From the NCBI GenBank assembly GCA_947172415.1, contig OX359191.1, forward strand, positions 6,200,001 to 6,264,000: a stretch of DNA of 64,000 nucleotides, written 5' to 3'. Made by a program: the position numbers and the translations under genes. Positions 47,101 through 59,100 of this stretch are shown here, one piece after another. Source of the stretch: Chondrosia reniformis. Taxonomy: Eukaryota > Porifera > Demospongiae > Chondrillida > Chondrillidae. Numbering within the stretch: position 1 is the stretch's first letter; every line of letters begins with the position of its first letter. The notes under the pieces were generated by a model, which saw only the letters and a program-made list of their open reading frames with translations, searched no databases and had not been told where the DNA came from.

Positions 47101-50100
47101 ATCCTATGGGTCACTTGAATTTCTTTAAATTTGTAACTTGCACTGCATGTGTAGCTAGTACTCGATTGTAATTTTAATATTATATACTAGTCACTTGGAC
47201 CTCTTAAATTTGAAACTTGTACTGTGTAGTACTTGATTGTAATTTTATAATTTTATGTATTTGCCGGTAACTTTCACTGTGTAGTGTACTTCAGTATAAA
47301 TAGCCAGTAAAGTACTTCGCTATACTTAGACATTCACTATGAGGAATTTCGTTATGAGATTCTACTGTATGTACACATGGAAAACGTACACACATGGATA
47401 AGAATAAAGCCTTATTGAACGTCAGTTTACTAATTCTGGACGTTTCAACCTGGAGGTCTTCATCAGTAATACAGGAATGGGAATATTAAGTAGGAAATTA
47501 GTAAATTCATGTTGCTGACGCTCAGCAAAGCTTTATTCTCATAATGATCGCAACAAACACTCCTTAATTCATACACATGGAAAGTAAAATATGAACAAAA
47601 ACATAAGAAGAGAAGACCGAGCTTAAATTACCAAACTTTAATACAGTCAACTAAACGAATTTCTTTTGCATCAATATAGGGACAACTCTGCCTCAAACTT
47701 AACGGGAACGTATATAAATACGCTTTATCTAACCTCCGCTACAAGTCGCTTATTCGGTAGCTCCTTCCTGAAGGAGAGTGTCCACTTATCATAGTCGTTC
47801 ACAAAGGAGGATCTTCTTTAGCAAAGAGGTGGTGACGTTTTTGCAATGTCACAAGTTTTCACTAAATGTGTGTACGGAGCGACATACTAAGGTGTTGGTG
47901 ACGCTTTAGAAATACATCACCAGATTGTGTAAGCTTACATTCTTCATTATATCTTGATTATTTTGCAACTTTAATTAAGCAAAACTTCGCCAGACGTTTG
48001 TCATACACATGTACCATGATATATGTTGGTTTCACAGTGATCTGACGACTTGATAATTTTTATCAATATAACACATGGTTTCAATATAAATTTCCTATAT
48101 GTTTTCTATATTCCTATGACATTTTATATGCAGACTTTGTCCTCCGTTTTCTACCAAACGGAGACCTAAATAAAAAATCCCTTAATTTAAAACAAGTTTT
48201 ATACCATAAACTTTATGATACTATGCCCATTCTGTTGCTAGGTCCTTTCCTGGAGCCATATGAATTATTTATATTATTTATTTATTTATTTATATTAGAT
48301 TACCTTAGTATATTGTAACTTGTACTGTATAGAAACAAGTTTTATGATTACATAAGTCCATTAGAACTACAGCCTAGAACGGAGACTGAGTTAAATCTTT
48401 GGATGCAAACACTGATCTTCTGACATAGTTTGAGGTAAGATAATGGGTCTTTAGTTTTACATCTGGTACGCTTTCCAAGCTCGTGCAAGAAATCGAGAGC
48501 ATCTTTTCCAAATGATCCTGATGACTCCACTGCAATTGGAATGAAGGTATAGGATTGGCACAGGTCTGAGTATAGCAGTTGCTTGCTGGAGGCCGCACGA
48601 TCTGCTATAAAGCCAGCGAATGTTAGATGGAGCAAATGTGTCGTGACATGTCACGTCCCACACTAGGCACTGGCCTTGCGCCCAGGGGATGATGGAAATC
48701 CCATCAGGGCGCCTACCGTCTCCCTGCAAAGGCCACGGGGCTCCAGAGTACAAGGGACATATCTATGGCCGTCAAGGTGTGCTTGATGATATCATTCAGG
48801 CAAGAGTGCCTTGGCAGCCTACCATTGCTCCTTTGGCAGCTTAAGGCATGTACCCCAGACTCATCCACCTTAGCTCCGCACTGAGCACACTCATATGGAA
48901 GGCATAGGTCCAAGCCCAGGCGAAGCCCAACCACTATACGGATGCAGTCATCATCCATTCCAAGCTGAGAGCTGACATAGGCAGAGCCCTAAGCCAAGCA
49001 CCGGATTCCTTCTGCTGAGAAGCCAACAGGCGAGCCCTGGCAATGGGAGTTGCTCCCAAAGCGAGGCTGGAGGCACAAGCATCAGCGACTGGTCTATCCC
49101 ATGCCCTTTGGATGCTTGTCGTTGCTCCAGAGGGTGGATCTGAGGAGCCAGAACTGGATTTCCAGAGATTATTAAGTGCCTCCTCTTGGTGGGGGCAGGT
49201 GACAGGCAAAGATGTAGAACTGGGACTATGGAGGAAGTACCCGCATGCAGCAGAAGCCAAGAAGGCAGAAGGCACCAGCATGGTAGCACTCCTAATACCC
49301 AACCCTCCCAAATGAATGGGCAACAAGGCTTGAGTCCAGTTGATCACTGAGACGGATGTTACATATGGACTCAAAGAGGGATCGCAGAACACAGTCAAAT
49401 GAGGCCAGGACAGGTGACCTGAAACTTGGGGCCGTGCGGAGAATGTATAAGACCTTTGGTATGGCTAATGCATTTTGGAGAAGGCAGAGTGCATCATGCG
49501 CTCTGAGCTGCTTTAGTCGACTGCCAAGTGTCTCCAGCTGCTCCACCTTGGTCTCCCAGACAGTGTTCAACAAAATGTCCCCTCCAATGGGGGAGCCAAG
49601 GAGGGTTGCTTTAGCAGGGTCCACCGCACGGAGGGAAGGGGAAAGTGAAAGCATGCTTGACTTGGACGACTCATCAACACAAATAATTTCCGATTTGTCG
49701 TGGTTTAATTATATTATTTATATTATTTATATTTGATTACCTTAGTATATTATAACTTGCATTGTATATATATATACATAAGTATCCACATACAGTTGGA
49801 ACCTAATGGTTACTGACAACCCTAAGTGGTCTATAATCTTGCAAATTCCTAATTGTTTCTAAGTTCTATATTGAATAAGAATATTTGATTTTGGAAATAC
49901 AGTTAACATTTACTAACCAGAAGCAGTGTTTTCAATTAACACCAATTTTATATTTCCCCGCAGTATGGTTTTATGTAATTTATAGTAAACTATATAAGGA
50001 ACCAATGAATGACAGATCACTTTGAATATTCAGCAAAAAGGCATACATGCTTTTGTAATCAGGTCACCTATACCTCACTCTCTGTGTCCATATTGTATAA

Positions 50101-53100
50101 TTTATACTTTCCAATACATTTATATAGTTGATTGTGTAAAGATGCAGACAACAATCATATATAAGACCTGCAGATTTTTGTATGATCTACGTGTATATTT
50201 ATATTAGACTATGTAGCATATTGGTTTGGACTTTATATATACTTAGGCAGTGTCTACTTGGTTTATATAGATGTTTTTAATGTGTTTCTTCATGTTTTAC
50301 TTGTTAATTTAGTGACAGCTAATAACCTGAAAGTCAGACTATCTGGTAGCACTCACCCAAATGAAGGAAGAGTGGAAGTATACTTTAACGGCAAATGGGG
50401 AACCATCTGTGACAGTAGTTGGGATATTAATGAAGCTAATGTTGTGTGCAGGATGCTTGGATACAGTTATGCACTCTTAGCTAGACCTTCCTCTTACTAT
50501 GGAAAAGGACGTGGTCCTATTTGGTTGGACAGTGTTGAGTGTACTGGTAGAGAGATCAGTATTGGTGAATGTTACCATTCTGGATGGAGAGTACATTCAC
50601 GTACCTGTAACCACCGTAGAGATGCTGGTGTGTTGTGTTTAAGTGAGTCATTATATATATAATACAATCTACCAATTGCCAATGTAACCACTACCAGTAC
50701 TATGTACGTACATACAGTTGACTCCACTTATAATGAACTCGCTCTAACAAATTTTGGGTTATAACGAATGATTGTCAAAAGCAATTTCCTCTCCAATCAA
50801 TTCCTTCTGTTTATAACAAACAAACTTCTATAATGAACGTGTTAACTTATAAATTATGTATGTGTGAAGCCAAAAACAGCTTTATTTATCAAACTTAAAC
50901 TGAAGTTACTGGACGAAATGGATAAAAGGAGGAAGGAGAAGGGTATTTGTGACGAATTTTCAGTTGCAAAGTCCGTCCTGAGTACCATTAATATACTATT
51001 TTACGTAATTATAATTTTGTAAGTATTCTACAGCTGTTTACTGTATTAATACTGCACTGATGAGTATAGTTATATGCAAATAAAGTACATTTGGTTATAA
51101 AGAACAATTTGGTTATAATGAACAATTATGCTAGGATTTTGGTGTTTATTAGGAGTTGACTGTAGTATATAAAATGTAAGAACTATGTATATATAAGAAC
51201 TACATTATATACATTAACCTTTATGTTAAACTTTACTGTAATATATATATAAAAATGGTAATTGTTGATACATATAACTAATTAAATTTACAGTATATAT
51301 AATCAAGTCCCCTCTAATCCATAAACTATCAAATGTACTGTATATATTCATGATTGGCTATGTGTCCTCATTGCAGGGAGTTATATACATAATCAAATTA
51401 TATAACTGGAATACATAATACAAATTTATGTATTTCAGTTCCAAAAGTCAAAATTGGGATTTTTACGGTTATCGCAGCTTCAGTGTGTAATACATCTTTT
51501 ACTTTTTTTCTATATGGCTGTCTCCTTCCATTGAAGAGTAATAGCAAATAAAATTTTAAGATTCGAAAGAAGATGCAAAAACTTACGCTAAGTTGTGATG
51601 ACACATTTGATTCGTGTTATGGTCTACAAAGGTCATATTAACTCAGGACAAAAACCAGAAGAAAAACACTCTTTAAGGAACAAAATTCATATATCCATTA
51701 TGCGATTACATTTAGATTTGAACGAATACCATGCATATAAACCATTTATGTTTTTACTTCTCCTGACGTGTAACCTCAAATACATAAATTCCCATATAGG
51801 TCACCTATAATTTTATATACTACATATTCATTAACTACTTTCCATCTATATAGACCACATGGCTTAATAATTACATTTTCATAAATAATATATAGACTGT
51901 AGGTCTCATGTGTTACTTTAATCCAAAACGTGACATAGTATATACCTTGAGAGTAAGCTAAGACTAACATTTCAATATATATACTCATGCACTTACAAGG
52001 CTTCTGGATTATAGATCATCTTGTAACTTGCACATAAGAGCTTGGTGGTTTTGTTACAAAATGTTCAGTCTTCAGCTTTTCATGGCCCTTTGTGCATACT
52101 GAACTATTTCTATGGGATAATTCCATATACAGTGGGCCCTGGTTTAACTGACACTGTTTGTTTCAATCAAAAATGGATAAATCAGGTGTCAGATAAAAAA
52201 TGGGTTGAATAAAATAGAGCAACCTTAAGCATGAATAGTCAAGAACTAGAGCATTAACGCTTATTTCATCTCATAGTGTGGTAGTCTCTTCTTCGTGTTG
52301 ACGGAATCCTCTCAAGGACGATTCTTTAAGGATATTGCTGACGGTCGATCGTTTTTCTGCTATTCTCTGAAACTTTCTTAATTTACTCCCCAACAGTCAG
52401 ATAATAAAGGTTAAAAATATACACCCACCTAAATCCGTATTGGAAAATAGTATCAAATACGGGAGGTTGGATATACGAGGGCCTAAAGTATTATGGGGAC
52501 TATGATTTAGATTGGTTTCAGTCGATTTCGTTTGGTTAAATAAGGTTGTCGATTAACTTGAAGTCAGTTAAACCAGGGCCCATCTGCATAGGAGCTTTAT
52601 TTAGTCACAGCATTACTTGTATATTCATGTAGGAAAGATTAAAAAAAAAGAAAAGAAAAGAGAAGTATCAATAAAGTTAGCTAATTCCACAAATGTGAGT
52701 GGAAGACTGGTTGTACGCTACAACAACACTTGGGGCACAGTATGTGATGAAGGATGGGACATTAGAGATGCTCATGTAGTCTGTAGAATGCTTGGATTCC
52801 ATCACGCTGTAGCTGCAAAGGCTGCTGCTTTCTTTGGAGAAGGAGCTGGACCTGTCTGGTTATCCAACTTACAGTGCTCAGGTAATGAGTCAGATATCTC
52901 AGAATGCAGTCACAGTGGATGGGGTTTGCAGAATTGTGGACATAATAGAGATGTTGGAGTTATGTGTACAGGTGAGATGCTCTATTTGCACTTTTTATGT
53001 ATAGGCAAGTTACCATGTATGTATAATTCATTTAAAGGTTAAGCTGATGGCCAATTCTAAGCCTGTACAAGTGTCAATTATGTATTTAAATATATACCAA

Positions 53101-56100
53101 ATTCCTTGGCATTGAAAGCTATAAAACACATTCATTTATTTGAGATATATTTTTAAAAAGTACCATAGCAATAAAATCTCAAATATATTATTATTAGTTA
53201 GAAGTATAATATATGCATCTTTTGGATGGAGTATTTTTCAGCTTGTTGAGGATCTAAAGGCACAGTTTTTGATATAACTTTAGGTTGAACATTTCAACCC
53301 CGAGGATCTTTATCAGCAACTGCTCATGATGGATTTGTTCTGCCATTGTATTTCATAGACTATTTATCCCAATATGTAAATTTCTCTCACATAATCCTCA
53401 ATTGTAAGCAAACAGTAGGAAGTGTAAAAACATTTCCAGGAATGTTATGAGGTGATTCCTTGGCCTAGGCTCATACTTACTCGACATGGCTGGATCCTTA
53501 AAGTTTCCTTGATCCTCCTCCAATACCAATTTACTTCACTATCAGCAATAGTATGGCCTGTCTGGAGAGAATGAACAGCAAGACTATTGTTTACATCACC
53601 TATTTAGACTGCTTTTTTGTGTTTTGGTCATTCTTGCCTTCAAGGTTCTTCCTGTTTCTCTCATATACGTACACTGCAGAGCACTGAGAGGAGGTTAATA
53701 TAAAAAGAAAATTGGAGACTCAATCCTGATGAAGACCCTCAGAGTTAAAATTTTCTTCCCCTATATATACCAAAAACTGTGTCTTTCAATGCACAAATGT
53801 CAAAAAAGGTCCAAAAGTTAAGTTTAACACAGTTAGAATACTTATGTAATCGTGTCGAGATTACTCGAAAGATCAAGATTCACTCACACGCTTATGGCAA
53901 GAAGGGGAATAATCATCAGGTACAAACTCTGAAAAAGGTGTGTGCACATACAACAAAGAATAAAAGGTGGTGTGGGCAGCACAAACAGGAAGAATTAAAT
54001 TATGCAACATGGAAGTGTAAATTGTTACCACCAAACCTAATGTTTGCAACAGTTAACTTGAAAATGTTTACACTCACATGAGCACACTGCTACACTTGCT
54101 TTTTCACATTCAGTGTGTATTAAATTAACATATGTAATATATCTGTAAATTTCCTGGTTCATATATACCATTATAATTTACACAGTATATTTTGGAATTT
54201 GCATTATCTTTTAATTTGTGTTTAACTATTGTATTTTGTGATATATATAGATCATCAAAACATATTTTGACATGTAGAAAAATGCATATATATATCTGCA
54301 AATGTACGTAGCTAAAAATCACATAGTTGTTGATTAGTAATTATGATAATTAACTGTACACGGGCTGCCAAATGTTTCTGCCATCCCTACTTAGAGAGTA
54401 CTACTGTATTCTGTGATAAATATGCAGTCTGACTGGAATTACTTATATCCTTCTATACACTCAGAATACCCACAGACACAGTATGTCAGACTAGTTGATG
54501 GCCAACATCCAGCTGAAGGGAGGGTGGAAATGTACAATCCTAACACTGGTTCATATGGTACAATATACGCATCTGGTTGGGATCTTAATGATGCTCAAGT
54601 TGTCTGTAGAATGCTGGGATATCCTTATGCTATATATCCCAGAACAGGTTATGGAATATATGGATCTGGTTCCTGGTATCATATTGCACGTTCCTTTGGA
54701 TGTGTTGGAACAGAAACCAGTATCTTTAATTGCACCTTTCAGAATGACTACTCTTTATCGGATTACACTGCAGGAGTTGTATGTTCAGGTACAGCAAGTG
54801 CATTTCATAAATAATTTAGCACATATCAATATCATTATTAGAGTAAAAACATGAATGGAGCCTTGCTGTGGCAATTGTATAGTTCAGTGGTAAAGCACTA
54901 GCTGGTGGTTATAACCAACTCTACTGGATTGATTCCCAGCAATTGCTGCTTTTATGTTTTGACTTTGAGCTCTTTATGATGTTTGATATAGATTATTATA
55001 CTTGTGGTTTGAGTATCACTTCAATTATTGATATAAATAATTCAGATACGTATGGTATATCCTTATGCTGTATATATTAGAACAGATACTAGTAGAATAT
55101 ATGGATCTGGTTCCTGGTATGGATGTGTTGGAACAGTAACCAGTATCTATAATTGCACCTTTCACAATTACTACTATTTAACAAGTTCAATTGCAGCAAT
55201 TGTGCATATGTTCAGGTACATAAGTTTATTAAGTCTTTGTATTAATTCTGTATAGAGTACAACCTAGTAGCTTTTACAATATTATTTAGTCACTTTTTAT
55301 TTCTGCATACAGCATTTCCTATGCATGTATCTGTAAGGCTCACTAATGGCAGTCACCCTGCTGAAGGTAGAGTGGAGGTCTACTTCAATAACACTTGGGG
55401 TACAGTGTGTGATGAAGGATGGGACATCAGAGATGCTAATGTAGTCTGTACAATGCTTGGATACAGTTCTGCTTTAAGGGCTAGATCATCAGCATATTTT
55501 GGAGAGGGAAATGGTCCAGTTTGGTTTGATAATGTGACTTGTTATGGTTATGAGAGAAATCTAACTCATTGTTCACATCGTGGAGTTGGTGTGAGCAATT
55601 GTAGACATGATAGAGATGCTGGAGTTGTCTGCTACGGTGAGTGATTTAATTGTTTTGACATACGCACATGCAGTGTAAATCAGTTTAGTTGTATAGGAAC
55701 CTTTATTCACTTTTGACAGATCCATTATACAACAGAGAGTCCAATGTCACTGTGAGACTTGTTGGTGGGTCACATTCAGGTGAAGGAAGAGTAGAAGTGT
55801 ATTTTGCAGGAGAATGGGGAACAGTTTGTGACCGTGGATGGGACATTAATGCTGCCAAAGTGGTCTGTAACATGTTGGGATATCCTGTAGCTATTCATGC
55901 CACATCAGCTTATTTTGGAGAAGGAAGTGGACCCATTTGGTTGACCTCTGTACATTGTCGTGGAACAGAGTCTAACATTGCTTCTTGTTATTCTCGCTTT
56001 GGAGATTACTGCACTGGTGGACATTCACAAGATGCAGGAGTAGTTTGCTCAAGTATATTCAAAATGAATATTTTATTGTTACACTCATGTATTCATTGAT

Positions 56101-59100
56101 TCATTAACTTATAAAAGAATTTTGACATATGGCTGACTGAAATTAGTAAATTGTATTTGTGTGTGAGATAGTGTATCAATTTTTTAATGTAATCACAAAC
56201 ACAATCATCTTAATGTACTTACTATAATATATAGGATCTTCTAAAGTATTCACTGCAAGACTATCTGGAGGTAGAAGACCTTCTGAAGGTAGAGTAGAAG
56301 TGTTCATCAACAATATGTGGGGAACAGTGTGTGACTTTCAATGGGACCTGTTAGATGCTCATGTTGTATGCAAAGGTTTGGGTTATTATGGAGCTTTGAA
56401 TGCTACCAATGCTGCATATTTTGGTGAAGGCAGTGGTCCAGTTTTGTTACATTATGTGAGATGTACAGGAACTGATGACAATCTAATAGACTGTTTGCAG
56501 CATTCCTACCTAACAAGAAGTCTCCCAAGCTACTGTAGTAGAGGACACTCTCAAGATGCAGGTGTTGTGTGTTCAGGTTTGTGTATGGTTTTATAGACTA
56601 TAATTAGTAATATATATTAATGTATATAGATATGTAAAGTAACAAGGGTTGTATTACTATGAGTCCTGACTACAATCATAGCTAAGACTTAAGGGGTTAT
56701 AATGACCAGGCAAAACGATAATTAAGTGGTGATGCTAACAGTTAACTAGTCGTAGTTATAGATGGACACCACTGATAGTAAAACTCTCCTAAAGATCAAA
56801 TCTTTATTTGCAATCAGCTCTGCTAAAAATAATAAAATTAGAATCAGGGATGACTGTGTTATAACAGTGCATGAGTAGCACATCTGGGTAAATATGACGC
56901 TATCAGTTATCGTGTGAAAAGGCTAACCATACAGAAGTGGCATAATTTACATACGTAACTTGACCATATACATCACTTCTGTGTTCAGGAAGACTATAAT
57001 AACTGAAGTAGGGATAGTGTGCCTAAACACAATAATGTTTTAATCATCCCTATACTGTATATACTTATGGGGAACTCTCTGATAAAATATTGTTCTTCTG
57101 GAGTTGATAATCTGCTTGTGTGGTGGAGTTCCTGGAATCCAAGTACAGTACTTAGATTACTTTTGAAAGCTGAATTACGTAGCATGATACACATAGTATT
57201 ACGTACATACATTTATAATTAGATATATGCATACTTGTTAGAGTTATAAAGTTTCAGAAAAACAGCTATTCATCTCTTTGTTGAACTGTAGAGGTTCCCC
57301 TTGACATAAAGGTAAGGCTGTCAGGTGGTACTGATCCTGCTGAAGGAAAAGTGGAAGTGTATTACAACAATACTTGGGGAACAGTCTGTCCTTATGGATG
57401 GGGTATAGGAGATGCACATGTGATCTGCAAGATGCTTGGCTACTTGTATGCCGTGGAAATTCAATTTTTAGACTTTTATGGAATAAGCAGCAGTAAAGTA
57501 TACTGGTTGAATAATGTACAGTGCAATGGACGGGAGACAAATATAATAGAATGTCCACATGATGGATGGTTTGAACATAGTTGCCAGTACAATCAGGATG
57601 TTGTTGTTAAATGTTTTGGTAAGCCTGATTCTTACTGATTTATGTAAGTTATAATATTACAGCAATTTCTTATAATAATAAACATTTCCACCCATATGTA
57701 CCAAAATTAATTACTCTTAATACAAATATAGATCCTTACACTTTCAAGAGTCCTATCCCAGTCAGACTTGTTGATGGATCACATTCTGCTGAAGGAAGAG
57801 TGGAAGTTAATGTGAAGGGTGAATGGGGAACAATTAATTACCGCTCCTGGGATATTAGAGATGCCAGTGTAGTCTGTAGAATGCTTGGATACCAATATAC
57901 CATTCAGGCAGACAGGGCTTCATCCCTTGGATTTCGGAGTGGCAGTGGACCAATTTGGTTTGGATATCTGAATTGTCTTGGATCTGAAAGGAGTATAGCT
58001 GATTGTAGTATTGACACATCAAGGTTATATACTCGATACTACTACCATTATGATGCAGGAGTTGTTTGCTCTACAGGTTGGCATTTAATTATTGATTCAA
58101 CTGTATGCAGTAATTTATATTATGTAATATACAGTGGAACCTCGCTTAACGACCACCTCAGTATTAAGACCACCTCAAAATTGCAACACATTTTTTTGGT
58201 CCCGAGTAATTCTTGTATCTCGCGCTGTACTTTAGGTGTTCAGAAAAGCGACCACCTCAGAATTCACTTTTACGACCACTATTTTCGGACCGATATTATT
58301 AAAATAACCGACAACTAACCTCGGTATAACAACCAGGTGTGAAAACAAAGTTCGATTTCCGGTCGTTGCCAATGCCATATCTCATAGAAAACGTTTGTGC
58401 AAGCTTTACCTTAGTAAAATGCTTTCTAAATCCCTTTGGCTGGTTCAATGCTCGATGTTAAGGAAAAAAAAGCTTATTTTTAAGGTAGAAAACGAAAGCC
58501 AGCTGAGTGTCAGCCATTTTGTTGACAGATATTTCCTACGTGTACATGTATGTAATAATTTCAGAATTAGGACCACCTCAAAATTAAGACCAAAAAATGT
58601 GGTCCCAAAGGTGGTCGCATTTGTGAGGTTCCACTGTATTGTAATAGAGGAAATAAAGGCCAAGTTGGTTGGTGGCAGTCAGGATATTCTTTGGGTTCCG
58701 ACCACTATCGCAAACAGTACCCTAAATGTTGCCATGATAGTCTTCCATTGTCAGCGCTAGATCCTCCAAACAGTCTGACATCACCTTCCTTACAACCTGT
58801 TGGTGTCTCATCTATGTATGTATATACAGTGCAAGTTACAATATAATATACATTAATAATCTATACACATAATATAAACAAGTATTTTGAGTTTAAAAAA
58901 ATTCGTGGGGCACCAGGTGCCCCTAAGTAAACTTAAACTACCTGGCTGGTACAAATTAGATGTCTAGTTCTAATTAGATGTGCGGTTAACCGATTCTGGT
59001 CGACTCTTGTATGCCGTCAATTTTTCAAGGCCATAGCTCATAGAAACGTTTTCGCACAAGCTTTACGTTACATAGTATTCATAAATATGATTTCTAAATC

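Larger units (their letters stand above)
46495..48335. mobile_element. Interspersed repeat family X, copy 2, with terminal inverted repeats
   Basis: The left end has ACAGTACAAGTTACAATATA (more than once) and the right end has its complement TATATTGTAACTTGTACTGT-like at about 48308-48330. Inside are the foldback element (46556-47262), a minus-strand hammerhead-like core (47439-47466) and AT-rich sequence shared with copy 1. No transposase was recognised, so the class is unknown. Confidence 0.6.

Noticed and set aside
50258..50318. Second signal peptide ([14 protein letters not shown]) marking a new SRCR gene start at 50258
   Set aside because: Hydrophobic, but it lacks a basic start and an acceptor at 50318 gives exact phase with exon 8. 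Kept as a minor alternative.
53779..54081. 100-codon Lys-rich ORF
   Set aside because: Composition looks random, no family features, within a SRCR intron.
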